Shown here: positions 22,717 to 33,234 of the stretch, in pieces
Layout: the number at the start of each line of letters is the position of its first letter
How positions within the stretch are numbered: the first letter of the stretch is position 1
Source of the DNA: Pseudopithomyces maydicus
Lineage: Eukaryota; Ascomycota; Dothideomycetes; Pleosporales; Didymosphaeriaceae
DNA: 64,000 nt
Direction of reading: 5' to 3'
NCBI GenBank assembly: GCA_026873275.1
Contig: JANTUC010000007.1
Coordinates: 1,488,001-1,552,000, forward strand
Made by a program: the position numbers and the translations under genes
Notes under the pieces: model-generated
Database searches by the model: none
Seen by the model: only the letters and a program-made list of their open reading frames with translations
What the model was told of the DNA's origin: nothing

Positions 22717-23933
22717 TTACGTATTTCTACTACGTTTTAAATGGATCACCTGATCAACCAGGCTTTCGACTCGCTCTATTGAGGTTTTGTTATTCCCAAC
22801 AAAACCCCAAAGCATGACCAGGTAAATTTCCCGTAGTATGACGTACTCGGTTGAGTAGGCCATTTTGCAGAAATCTTCGCCCATGGCCTTGTCCCAAGTG
22901 TCTTTCAGTTCGGTCCACGTGGGCGGGCGTTCATAATCATGGACGACGTCCAGTTGAACGACCTCGTGGCCTCCGTTCCAAAAGAAGAGCGGTGGAGCCG
23001 TGGCCATAAACTTGGGACCGAAATGTGCCATATCCCAGTCAACTACTCCCGTGATCTCGACGGAGGCCGATGATGTTGGGTGCACGAGAATATTCCGGGG
23101 GAACAGATCGCCGTGGATAAGGTGGGACCGCTCATCGTCAGGTAGGAAACCCATCTGATGCATTTGCTCCACGATATAAACCACATCGACCCAGGCCCTG
23201 TCGTATGGGTAACGAATGGGCTGGCTCCACTTGGACTTCTCGTGCTCGTTCTGACGTTCGCACAGAGAAATCAAGAACTCGCGAGGAGTTTGACGGGAAG
23301 CCAGCTTACCCATAGGGGGCGGGGCTGTTCGGCGGTCGGTTTGAAGCCGAAATGACCGGTAGGTACGATCATTTCTTCGAGGAACATCCCAGATTCTCCC
23401 AACGAATCGATGTCGTTGCGAAGGCTGGGAATTCCGGCACACTTGCTGGTCAGCCCGTAAAGATCCTGCATGATCATACCGTAGCCCTCTATCGCGCTCT
23501 TTTTCTGTGCGAGATTGAGTCCCTTCAAAAGAATATTCAAAGGGGATCCGTCCAGGCGATTTTGGATCGAGAAAGGTCGCCCGAGGGGATTCTCACTCGT
23601 CTCAAAAGAGGCGATGACTTCTGGCATTGGGACGTTGACGTGGGGCCTGATGCACTTTAGAATAGTTACATCGTAAGGCATAGTCAAAGCCGCAATGTCG
23701 TGTGGGACACGTAAAATCAACTGCTGAACCGTGCGTCGATCTTGAAAGTGTTTCAACATCCCGCCTCGTGGCTCTAGGACGTTGATTCCAACGATACGGT
23801 TGTAGGACCCGCCCTCCCCGTGTTGGATCTTGAAGTCATCCGAGGCAAGCTGAGGCCAGAATTCGCGGACGAAATTTTCGACCTTGGTCTTCCAGGTGCT
23901 GAAGGACTCTTTGCTGGCTCCTGCAGTGTTCAT
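22717..23933 (-). CDS. Aminoglycoside-phosphotransferase-like (APH/ChoK fold) kinase, -1 break in a G/C run
   Basis: A single-exon gene starting MNTAGASKESFSTWKTKV. The N-lobe includes a Gly-rich loop (HGEGGSYNRIVG) and an LRVP strand. The kinase core has the Brenner motif HGDLFPRNILV and the metal-binding VVDWDMAHFG. At plus-strand G5 23315-23319 one base is missing; with it the protein is 405 aa. As written, the first frame ends at 23271. Fungal members of this family are numerous and mostly of unknown substrate. It sits between the activator and the cupin, read in the same direction as the cupin, and so could belong to the cluster. No AGTGGGG copy is seen in the 525 bp upstream. Confidence 0.75.
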
Positions 23934-24458
23934 GATGTTCTACTACTCAGTTACTATCGAATCCTGACGATTTGAGGTTTTTGAAGGCTTGAGTGTTGAA
24001 GTTTTGATTCTGCTTCGGTTGTTTAATCTGTTCTCTAAGTGGTGATGCGCATGCGGGCTTTATATAGGGAAAGGAAGTTGAATTGTGGTGGCAGCGCGCA
24101 TTGCATCGTTTGAAGATAGTAAGTGTCATTGTGTAAAAGGTTGAACTATATGAAAGTTGAATTGTATCGAAAGTGGCATTGTATAGAGCATTGTATAGAA
24201 AGTGTTCAATGGGTGTTCGTCCTCTCACCCGTGAATTTTTAGACGTTGTTATATGAACATTGAACATAATGTTTCGTGAGCAAAACAAGACATTGTCAAT
24301 CAAAGTAAGACATTGTTAAGTGAAACAAGAAAACATGTCGAACACAAATCTGAGCACCAGATCATCCTGGTAGAGAAGAAGATGAAAGTGCTTGAAATTT
24401 TAGTCATTAGAGATACATATGGTCGTTTCTAGGAAGAGGTGCAATCTCCAGCTATATC
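23934..24458. other. Spacer rich in short CATTGTATAG/ACATTG repeats
   Basis: The 525 bp hold no gene. Short imperfect direct repeats such as GCATTGTATAGA (twice near 24175) and GACATTGT (twice near 24290) are seen. No cluster motif. Confidence 0.3.
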
Positions 24459-24951
24459 CTAAACCGACGGTTCTTTTTCCCCGGCTTCTACCTCCTTGTC
24501 CAGGACAAAAATACTGCCAAAGCCATCCTGGATGACTTCATCGTCCACAATCAAGGTGACAAAGAACTTAGACTTCTTATTACCAACGCACTCGCTCCTT
24601 TGGTGATGACACCCAGGTGCTTCGTACCAAAAGTCTCCCACATTGCTGATGATAGGTTCTTTACCGTTCATCTGGTTCAAGCAAGTCCCTTCGATGGGAA
24701 CGGCGACGATGGCAGCGCCGCCATGGCGATGAGACGGTGTTGCACCACCAGGGGGACTTCAACAGTGCCCACGATCATGGTCTTCCCGGGGAGATTTGAG
24801 GGGTGGAATGTCTGAATTATATTGAAAGCTTCGCGGGGTTTCCTAGCGGAATGAGTTAATGGAAAAGGTACAGAGGGTTCCGGTAAGCGTACCCCTCGAT
24901 TTGCCAAGTTCCGTCAACCTTCACGACACTTGGGGATAAAGACTCGGACAT
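24459..24951 (-). CDS. Small cupin-domain protein, two -1 breaks
   Basis: Three overlapping frames on the minus strand make one small cupin when two bases lost from homopolymers are allowed for: plus-strand C4 at 24892-24895 and G5 at 24751-24755. The result is 164 aa starting MSESLSPSVVKVDGTW. Cupin motif 1 is PPGGATPSHRHGG...PIEG, with the HxH pair and Glu; motif 2 is GDFWYEAPGCHH. The two motifs fit a metal-binding single-domain cupin. The final segment ends EAGEKEPSV. Function unknown; cupins occur as ring-cleaving or isomerising enzymes in aromatic and N-heterocycle catabolism, so a cluster role is possible. It is near the phosphotransferase gene and reads in the same direction. Confidence 0.65.
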
Positions 24952-25444
24952 GATTTTTGTTGCTGAACGCTGGATATTTCTTGAGCGCTTTGGGGTAGCC
25001 CATTAGGACGACAGCTATTCATATAGAAAATTCTTCGCCGGAACATGTTACACGTCTCGGCGAGCAACCCATCCTATCATTTGACAGTTCCAACGTGTTT
25101 GGAGCCGAAGTATGTAACGATGTCCGATGACGAACATTGTTAGCCGAGTGACCGAGCACATCTTCTACTCTACGATTACCGAGCAAAGCTTGGGCTGCCT
25201 TAACTTTACATCGCTTTTAATGTCTATGGAATGTCAACACGTACAGTATCCATAAATGCTATCCAATGCACATGGTTGCAGGAGAAGAGGCAGGCATGCC
25301 GAGCCGGCCTTGGAAGGCAAGCGCACACAGGATGTGACGTCACCCCTTCGAACTCCGCAATTCCTCTCCGCTAGATTCGCGACCGAGTGATTTTTCTCGC
25401 GAACACCAAGTTCGTCCATGCTCTAATCCCCATGGATAACCACA
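24952..25444. other. Divergent spacer cupin / phosphatase
   Basis: The 493 bp separate divergent starts. No motif copy or RNA gene was recognised. Confidence 0.3.
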
Positions 25445-27137
25445 ATGGCGCCTGCGACCTTGTTCTACATTTCTTTTTTGCTACCATGGGCACACGCGCT
25501 CGCGGGCCAGTATCACAGCAGCCAGGAGCAGGAGCTCCAGCAGCCCCTACGGCCTCTGGAATCAACAATCGATGATTCGGATTACATATCGCATCACTGG
25601 GGACAGTTATCGACATACAGATTTAATGCACCAGGTCTTTTCGGTGTCAAAAACGTCGGCCTGCCGGAAGGCTGTCAAATTGAGCAGACACACTTATTAC
25701 AGCGCCACGCAGAAAGGTTCCCTCACCCAGGAGATGCGCAGGATGGACTGAACATCGAAAGATTTACTACCAAGGTCGCTGAAGCCATCGAGGATGAAAA
25801 GCACTTCACAGGCCCTCTGAATTTTCTAAACTCGTGGCGAAACATGCTCGGTGGCGAATACCTCACCGGAACCGGGGCCATGAGTGAAATTGCGTCGGGC
25901 GTCCACTTTTGGAACACCTATGGCAGGATGCTGTATAACGCTTCAGAAGGCCAGCTTGGGTATCAGCCAGAGCATGCGGATCAGAGGCCTCTCTTGCGAA
26001 GCACAACGCAAAGTAGGATACATAACAGTCTCAACAATTGGGCGTTAGGCTTCTTTGGGCCTAGCTACCAGGAGTCCGCACGATTCACTGCCAATTGGAC
26101 CGAGGACTTTCGCACCCTTTTGATCCCAGAGGTTGAGCCGGGAGCGTGGAATAATACACTGGCTGGTAAGCGATTTGCAGAGGCGAAGTTCTCTTTTGTG
26201 ATCGCTAACTGTACTAGCACACCATTGCTGCAACAACTCTGAAGTCCATGGAATTGGAACCATTGGAGATGACCACATGTGGAATTATGCGGGGCTTTAT
26301 CTCCCCCATGCTACGAAGCGTCTGATCAAACATACACCGAAGCATTTTGATTTACAAATTAAGGATACCTATGCCATGCAGCTCCTGTGCGCATATGAGA
26401 CCCAATTCCTCGGTGTTTCCGAATTCTGCTCCCTCTTCACCAGAGAAGAGTGGCAAGGCTTCGAGCAGTCTCTAGACATTCGCTTCTTTTACAAGCATTC
26501 CTTTGGCAACCCTACGGCGCGATCTCAGGGTATCGGCTACGTCGAAGAGCTCCTTGCACGATTACAAGGAAAATTGATCAAAGAGAGCGATACCAGTGTG
26601 AACAGCAGTCTTACTGATAATGAGGATACTTTCCCGCTGGGGATGAAATTCTACGCCGACTTCACCCACGACAAGATGGTCCTAGCTACGCTCACAGCAT
26701 TGAGTATAGATTATTTCAGGGAAGTGCCTGACTTGGAAAAATACCCACCGAAGAAAGATCGTCTTTTCAGAGTGTCGCACATGGCTCCATTTACTGCGCG
26801 TCTGATCACAGAGGTGATTAGCTGCGATTCCCGACACCCAAAGCCACAGAAACATGAGCGTGTCCACTATTACGCATCGCAATACGGATATGATGGACAT
26901 CGATCAAAAGAGTCGAACCATCGGTTCGTGCGAATGAGACTGAACGGTGGAATACTGCCATTGTCCTCGATAAGGGGTGGTGCATGTAAAGGACGCTCCG
27001 ACGAATTGTGCCCACTTGAAAAATTCGTCGAGTCGCAAGCAGAAGCAAAAGAGCGTGCGAATTACCAGGAGGCTTGTTTCGGCGAATATGACGTCGTGAA
27101 CGATGGCCGGGATGTAGACGGGACAGTTCCAAGGTAA
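25445..27137 (+). CDS. Secreted histidine-acid phosphatase (phytase-like)
   Basis: Two exons, 25445-26165 and 26218-27137 (52-bp intron); 546 aa. A signal peptide is seen at the N-terminus (MAPATLFYISFLLPWAHALA). The catalytic motif QRHAERFP is the family's RHGxRxP with Ala for Gly, and the proton donor is in FTHDKMVLATL (HD motif). Cys residues around HHCCNNS and CDSRHPK would form disulfides, and several NxT/NxS sites (NWTEDF, NCTS-like) suggest glycosylation. It should release phosphate from phytate or other organic phosphates outside the cell. No obvious link with the catabolic genes. The frame is clean. Confidence 0.85.
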
Positions 27138-27657
27138 AAGAACTGCATGAGTGCTCACATTTCACTTGTATATGTAACGACGGTCTCTACGAAAGTTCCG
27201 TAGAGTATGATAATGCTAACGTATCACTACGGGTGGTGATAAGAACGTAGATTTTGGGCTTGTATAATACAAATTAATCATCCACGTTTATCTATGCGCA
27301 TAATGTTTTAATATATGATCGTATATAACAATGTATCATAGGGGCTACAGTGAGCCATGACTGTGACGGCACGTGCACGGCTCTTGCCACTGGCTAGTCC
27401 TGCTGTTTCCGTATTTGTGCACAGCTCCAAGCTCCAACACTACCCCACTTGTCAACTACCTTCTAACCACCTCGCTGGCTTGCGCATAGCCTACCAGTAT
27501 AAAAACTGGCAGTCGTCATACATCCACTATTATCGCGCGAAATCCCGATTGAGAGATCGAATTACACAGGCCAGGACCAGCCTTGTTGGTCAGCCGCGGG
27601 AGTTTACTTCTTCCTTGTCTCCCTTCACCTCTGAACCAAGCCTATTGCGAACGCATC
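27138..27657. other. Spacer before the F-box-like gene
   Basis: The 520 bp hold no gene; an upstream frame from 27357 lies in another phase. One CCCCACT occurs near 27445, about the rate expected by chance outside the cluster promoters. Confidence 0.3.
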
Positions 27658-28707
27658 ATGCAGCCACCTGGCGCATCGGAAACGCGCATGCAGAACGCAT
27701 TCGGACCCTTGCCTGTGGAACTGTATCTCAATTGCTTGGATCAATTGGTGGGTACGCGCGACGGCCGAACACCAGTTGCATACGAGCCCTCACACCGAGT
27801 GACCAGGACCCTGCGCGCCCTGACTCTTGTCTCTCGGACTGCTTATATTCACGCGTCCCGGTATCTATACACTTACTGCCTGTACCTCAATGATGCCACT
27901 CGGCATTCCTGCTTCCGCAGGACGCTGGACCTGGACTTGGGAAATCATCCATTGGCTCTCGAGTATGGCCAGGCTGGGCGCAACGAGCAGCTGTTCACTG
28001 AAGCGGACATACGGCGACATATGACCTCCTTGTTTATCTCACCAGCCAGGTCAGAACGTTGCACGGTCAACAGAACCCCACGAATCCGATTGCCCCAGAT
28101 CATAGACCTCTGTATGGCAATCGGGTCTACCTTGAAGCGGCTAGCTATTGACATCAACCCCGTCTATGTGCCAGGCTCAGAGCAGATAATCATGAAGCCC
28201 TACTGCAGCAGTCGCAACATCTTTCTCAAAATGCCGAATCTGGAGGAGTTGATCTGCAGCTACGACACGTCAGACTACTTTTCCTTTCCGCCGCCGAACC
28301 TCAAGCGTTTGGCCATGACCGCGAATGATATGGAGCCTTCGCATCTCGATTTCTACTTCATGCAGTCTTCTCTCGAGATGCTGTTCATCATCCGACCCGA
28401 GGTACTCACTAAACGTCATATCGACGAGCTTTTCACCCGGTATAATGGCCGGCATCTGGACATCGTGTTCGTAGACCTGAACAACAATCATGCAACACCG
28501 CGCCGCACCCGTGAATGGACGGCTGATGACAAAGTTACTATCTGGGAGGCCGATGTTCCCGTTGGCTTCTATGGCGATGATGAAGATCTCATCCTGACCG
28601 ACAACTGGATCTGGACACATGGAGTGCGAGGCGATCTTTGGGAGCAAGACAAGAGAAGAATGCGCAGCTGGGCAGAAGTGCAGCGCATTTTGGCCGGGGC
28701 GCCTTAG
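27658..28707 (+). CDS. F-box-like / leucine-rich-repeat-like protein of unknown function
   Basis: Single exon, 349 aa. The start FGPLPVELYLNCLDQLVG and the later RTLRALTLVSRTAYIHASRY resemble the degenerate F-box at the N-terminus of many fungal proteins (LPxEL...hhL.LSLVSR). The remainder has spaced leucines (LKRLAIDINP, MPNLEELICSY, PPNLKRLAMT) like the rear of F-box/LRR proteins. No catalytic motif is seen. A substrate-adaptor role in ubiquitin ligation is a guess from architecture only. The ATG at 27658 was chosen as the first in this frame. Confidence 0.65.
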   Translation: MQPPGASETRMQNAFGPLPVELYLNCLDQLVGTRDGRTPVAYEPSHRVTRTLRALTLVSRTAYIHASRYLYTYCLYLNDATRHSCFRRTLDLDLGNHPLALEYGQAGRNEQLFTEADIRRHMTSLFISPARSERCTVNRTPRIRLPQIIDLCMAIGSTLKRLAIDINPVYVPGSEQIIMKPYCSSRNIFLKMPNLEELICSYDTSDYFSFPPPNLKRLAMTANDMEPSHLDFYFMQSSLEMLFIIRPEVLTKRHIDELFTRYNGRHLDIVFVDLNNNHATPRRTREWTADDKVTIWEADVPVGFYGDDEDLILTDNWIWTHGVRGDLWEQDKRRMRSWAEVQRILAGAP

Positions 28708-29222
28708 CATCTTGACGCCATTGTGCTACCGATGCATAAACGACTGCTTGTTCGACCAAAGAGCTTTGACCGAGCAGCAATTTCTGTTCATGTATTCCTT
28801 TTTACTTCTGTGGTTCAGGACTACGGATTACTTTATGTTAGCAGGAAGGGTCCCATAATTTGACTCCACGGCTACTTGGATGCAGTGGGCTTGTGCTTGC
28901 TCTTCTACGGGTAACAGACGTTGGTATGTGTTCTAACATTGTATTTAGATTTTGTTTCAGCTTCTTGTACAGTACCTTTTGTGGGTACAGCACTCCGCTT
29001 GCTGGAATACTTTTCTTGGTTTTGGTTTTCTGCATGCATGACTCGATTGTCAGTGGCTGGCTGGCTCAACTCAGTGGTCTTGTGAGGCCCTGTCCACTAT
29101 CCAATGTTTATTGTAGCTCATTAGGTCGCGTTGACCCAGCAATGAGCAAGGATCTTTGGTTCACTTCATGGCATTGAAGCTATCATAATGTGTATAGATT
29201 TTCATTCTACAATACAATTTCT
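28708..29222. other. Convergent 3' spacer
   Basis: The 515 bp lie between convergent genes. T-rich stretches fit 3' ends; no gene is recognised. Confidence 0.3.
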
Positions 29223-30396
29223 TTACGCAACAGCAACTTCTTTTGCTGTCGTCACAGTGTTTGCCTTCGCCGCCGCGTCCTTCTTGAACTTCTCCGCTCG
29301 TCCATAGCTATCGGCGTACCCATTCAGAATAGCTTGCTCCACTGTGATCGGGGCATACTTCGCCTCCTCTCCCTCCGTCTTGCAGTTGGGCAAGCACTCT
29401 ACCACAAAGTCCGGGTTTCCGGAGAAGAACACTGGAATCGAGTACCTTTCTTGTCCACTCTGGTTGATCACCCTGTGTGTGTTCGAAATATACTTATCGT
29501 TGCTCCATCGCATCATCAGGTTGCCTAAATTAACGACGAAAGCACCGGGGGTAGGCTCAACGTCCAGCCACTCCTTTGTCTTGTTGTCCAACACCTGGAG
29601 TCCCGCAACCTTATCCTGCAGCAATATGGTAATGGTGCCGAAGTCTGTATGTGCACCAATTCCCCTTGTGAGCTTCTGCGGACTGTCTGGTGGCTGCGAG
29701 GGGTAGTGCAGCAGCCGCATCGTTGCGACGGCGCCGTCGGTGAACTCATCAAACCAGCTCTCTTCCAGGTCGAGTGTCTGCGCTAGTACCTTCAGGATGT
29801 CCTTTGCAAGGTCTACAACCTTGTAGTAGTATTCGAGCGAGACTTTTTGAAAGTCTTCAACGTTCGGCAACGTCTCTGATGATGGCCACATGTTAGGTCC
29901 TGAATTGAGCTTCTTGTTCACGAAGTAGGGGTGGGATTTGGAGATCTCGTCGCCGATGTAGAAGCCCTCCTTTAGTTCGGGGAGGGTACCCTCCTCGAGG
30001 ATCTGCGACTTGAGGAGCTCGTATCCGCGGTTCCATGTGTTAGTTGTGTCTGCGTATGCCCTTGTCAGGCCAAAGACCACATAATGAGCAAACGGGATGA
30101 TTGGTAGTACCTTTGCTCACTTCCAATTTCTGCTCAAGTGGTAGGTCGAAGAACTTTTTGTTCCAGTCCATGATGCCCTGCTGGAGCTCTAGCGGGACAT
30201 TGTGCCCTGTGATCTGGAAGAAGCCATTGTGAAGGCAGCAGTCTCGGACGTCCTCTACGAGTTTCTTCTTCGCTGATGCATCGCCGCTGTAGAAGGCTTT
30301 ATACAGCGTTAACATGACACATCATACCCAGCACTTTCTTCACGGGGTCATACCTGAGAAGTCAAGAATCGGGGGTGCGTCACCAACGCCTACCAT
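29223..30396 (-). CDS. hxnY: 2-oxoglutarate/Fe(II)-dependent dioxygenase, isopenicillin-N-synthase-like, candidate HxnY
   Basis: Three exons: 30396-30354 (43 nt), 30296-30111 and 30049-29223, with introns of 57 and 61 bp; 351 aa. The DIOX_N part runs PPILDFSAFYSGDASAKKKL then GFFQITGHNVP. The catalytic jelly roll shows the iron ligands HTD (GIGAHTDFGTITILL) and a distal His (NTHRVIN), with the 2-oxoglutarate-binding RYSIP. NTWNRGYELLKSQILEEG is characteristic of the fungal group related to thymine 7-hydroxylase. The A. nidulans regulon includes one such dioxygenase, HxnY. Five to seven kb and four other genes separate this one from the hxnR-like gene, and AGAGTGGGG is absent upstream, so the symbol is a hypothesis. 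Fold certain. Confidence 0.65.
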
Positions 30397-31208
30397 GATG
30401 CACTCGTTTGCGGGGATAAGACTAGAAATAAGACTCGATGGTGATGACTATAGAATAATAACAGGAACCCGATGGCTACTGGATCAATGTGATGAAACGA
30501 TATTGCTCCAAAGGCGGTTTTATGTATGCTTTTGATAGCTATGCTGATTGCTGCTCGGGTCCCGCCGCTACCCGTCTGAGCTGCATGCATTGGTGGGGTC
30601 TGGTTTGTGGAGGAATGGCACGCGGCAGGGCTAACAGGCCTAGGGCAATGCGGTAGTGGTTCACCCCCACCTTTGTCTTTGAGAGCTGGAGTGGCATTGC
30701 TTTTGTGCTAGAAGCTTTGGGAGATCTACCGAATTCGTGGGGTCTTGCTCGTCTCCTTCATAAATCAGGCCACCGGAATTGTCAGCTCAAGGATGACTTC
30801 GACCAGGCACTTGTTACTAAAGTCTGGTAGCATGAATACAATCGTCACCCTCCGCGAACGAGGGAATCGGGAAAAACGTGTGGGCTATGACTGGCTTTGC
30901 GGAGCGCCGCGATCGGGTACCCGCCCGCTACTAGAGTCACGTGATATCTGTTGAAACCTTGGAACCTTGGAACCTTGGTGCCGAAATCACGTGATGCTCG
31001 ATTACCGAGAAAGCGTCATTGTCAGTGTTCATCTTAGTAAAGATTATGAAAGCAAGATCGTGCCAAGACTTGCATTCAACGCCGCTTTCTAACGCCTTAC
31101 ACAAGCTCCCATCATGGCTCGAAAATCTTTGACTACTTGTAGTGGCTCCTGTTTCGAAGTTTCTCGACAGTATCTGCGTTCCAAGTATAAGTAGGCGCCT
31201 CACGATCG
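30397..31208. promoter_or_regulatory. Divergent promoter with paired TCACGTGAT boxes and an AACCTTGG triplet
   Basis: Between the divergent dioxygenase and pirin starts, TCACGTGAT occurs twice, 50 bp apart (30937-30945 and 30987-30995). The CACGTG core is an E-box bound by bHLH factors. Between them AACCTTGG repeats three times (30955-30978). Two GTGGGG cores near 30594 and 30738 lack the leading A. Confidence 0.5.
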
Positions 31209-32321
31209 ATGAAGACATTCTTCTCCATCCTTTTCGCCATCGCCGCAATTGCAATCGCAATCTACAACAACGAGTACATGCTTTCGCGCTTTACCCAGCT
31301 CTCAAAACATATTCGACCAGTTTCGAACGTTACGAACACCACACGCGCAATGTCCACAAACGCTTCAACTACTTTCAGGGGTTTGCCCGTCATCCCCAAC
31401 GAGGACTTCACCACGACTGCCCCGCGCAAGATCCAAAAGTCCTTCCTGGCGACCGAGCAATCTGAGGGTGCGGGTGCGCGAGTGCGGAGGTCAATTGGCA
31501 CTCCACAACTCCGCAATTTCTCGCCCTTCCTCATGCTCGACCACTTCGCCATCCCGCCTGGCGCCGGATTTCCTGATCACCCCCACCGCGGGCAGGAAAC
31601 CATCACCTACCTCCTTTCTGGTGCCGTCGACCATGAAGACTTCGCAGGCAATGCGGGCACAATCGAGGCGGGCGACCTGCAGTTCATGACTGCTGGCCGA
31701 GGCATCGTTCACGCTGAGATGCCCCGCCAAAACGAGGATGGCTCCCCGAACGTCGGCATGCAGCTCTGGGTCGACCTCCCCAAGGAGCTCAAGTCCTGCG
31801 AACCGCGATACCGAGACCTGCGCTCGAAGGAAATACCCGAAGCCACTGCCGACGACGGCAAGGTCAAGGTCAAGGTCATCAGTGGACGCGCATACGGCAC
31901 CGACTCGCTCAAGGAGCTCGCATACACCCCCGTCTGGCTGCTCGACTTCACCGTCCAGCCTGGCGGCCACGTAAAGCAGCCGTTGCCTAAGGGCTGGAAT
32001 GCATTCGCCTACACCCTCAACGGCACGACCATCTTCTCGTCGGATGGCGTATCGCGACCTATTCCCCAATACCACAACGTTGTCTTCGCGCAGAATGGCG
32101 ACAGCATCGAAGCCGCCGTCGAAGAGGGTGCCGAGTCGGAGTCACGATTCATCCTCGTCGCTGGGCAGCCGCTCGATCAGCCCATCGTCCAGTACGGACC
32201 CTTCGTTGTCACCAGCCGTGACGAGGTCATGCAGGCTATGATGGACTACCAGACGTACTCGAACGGGTTCGAGAGGGCGAACAACTGGGAGTCGGAGATT
32301 GGAAAGAGCATGGTTCATTAA
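31209..32321 (+). CDS. Pirin-family protein
   Basis: Single exon, 370 aa. Pirin is a double cupin that binds iron; some members have quercetinase activity, others are nuclear cofactors. The metal-binding signature DHPHRGQETITYLLSGAVDH is present, with further ligands in GRGIVHAEMP, and the C-terminal domain (PKGWNAFAYTLNG, ILVAGQPLDQPIVQYGPFV) is complete. The first 20 residues form a hydrophobic segment (FFSILFAIAAIAIAIY) that would be a signal anchor if the ATG at 31209 is used. MSTNAS at 31350 is a likelier start for a cytoplasmic or nuclear pirin and gives about 323 aa. Base composition is GC-rich and the frame is clean. Confidence 0.9.
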   Translation: MKTFFSILFAIAAIAIAIYNNEYMLSRFTQLSKHIRPVSNVTNTTRAMSTNASTTFRGLPVIPNEDFTTTAPRKIQKSFLATEQSEGAGARVRRSIGTPQLRNFSPFLMLDHFAIPPGAGFPDHPHRGQETITYLLSGAVDHEDFAGNAGTIEAGDLQFMTAGRGIVHAEMPRQNEDGSPNVGMQLWVDLPKELKSCEPRYRDLRSKEIPEATADDGKVKVKVISGRAYGTDSLKELAYTPVWLLDFTVQPGGHVKQPLPKGWNAFAYTLNGTTIFSSDGVSRPIPQYHNVVFAQNGDSIEAAVEEGAESESRFILVAGQPLDQPIVQYGPFVVTSRDEVMQAMMDYQTYSNGFERANNWESEIGKSMVH

Positions 32322-32696
32322 ATCGTTCTTGATGATGTTTCCGGTTTGTTTTCTGTATATAAATTAAGATACCACGGCTGCTTTTGCATCGCCTTTCTGT
32401 TATGAATGAAACTTGGCTGTCTATAACTATAATTGTTTCTCTAAAATTTCGTCTAGCAGTGCACTAAGATTGGACTGTCTCCTCACATACTTCCATGGCA
32501 CATTGTGATGTTGTTTCTGCATGACAGATATTTATGTCGAAGCTTGCAAGTGATTACTACCGTGACGGCACCGATCACGTACGCATCGTGGACCACAAGG
32601 GCCTCGCAAATGAACGTGACATAAAACAATAATTTACAGTCTTTAATCTACTCCTACCAACAGTATCGTAAACTCTACGCGACGTACATTTACACT
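32322..32696. other. Spacer
   Basis: The 375 bp hold no recognised feature. Confidence 0.3.
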
Positions 32697-33173
32697 ATGC
32701 CACCAGCACCCATCCCCGATTTGACTCTCCATATGCTCCCGCGCCGCCACGCCGCCTTATCCAACGCTCTCTACGCTTCTCCGCACGGAGGCTCTGTCCG
32801 GACACTTCCCCTGATACTCGAATCCGGCACTACTTTGTATGAATTCCATGTTCCCTGCTTTGCCTTGTACGACCAGTTCAGCAACCCCACGATTACCACC
32901 ACAGCAATGACACGCGCAGAGTGGAACCTACTGCATCGATTTGCACAAGAAGAAGGCGTGTTGAAAGTAATCCTTAGTCCGGACAATGGTAGAACCGACT
33001 TCCTGGGAAAGCTAACGGTGGATGTAGAGGATGTAGAGCCGTTAGGTGTGCAGAAGAGAAGCGTTCGCGTTAGATTCTGGTGGCAGGGCGGAAAGTTTGA
33101 GCATGGCGGGGTTCGGGCGAGGATTCAGCGGGGCCTGGTATGGATGAAGGAGAAAGTTGGCGATCTCAACTGA
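32697..33173 (+). CDS. Hypothetical protein, 158 aa
   Basis: Not recognised. Single exon, beginning MPPAPIPDLTLHMLPRRHAA. There is no signal peptide or membrane segment. Short beta-rich pieces (LPLILESGTTLYEFHVPCFA; VRVRFWWQGGKFEHGG) and a basic C-terminus with GLVWMKEKVGDLN are visible. Codon use is even and the frame is open for its full length, and the following spacer is short. It may be a lineage-restricted gene. Confidence 0.5.
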   Translation: MPPAPIPDLTLHMLPRRHAALSNALYASPHGGSVRTLPLILESGTTLYEFHVPCFALYDQFSNPTITTTAMTRAEWNLLHRFAQEEGVLKVILSPDNGRTDFLGKLTVDVEDVEPLGVQKRSVRVRFWWQGGKFEHGGVRARIQRGLVWMKEKVGDLN

Positions 33174-33234
33174 GATCGGTTATCTTTTTCGATCTTGGGT
33201 ATTCGAATTCTATCATGCAATGATCTGGTTTTTG

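Noticed and set aside
6712..24895. Programmed ribosomal frameshifting as an explanation for the -1 breaks
   Set aside because: The sites share no slippery heptamer or common structure, occur in unrelated genes and twice within single genes, and one is in Pal1. Run-length error is simpler.
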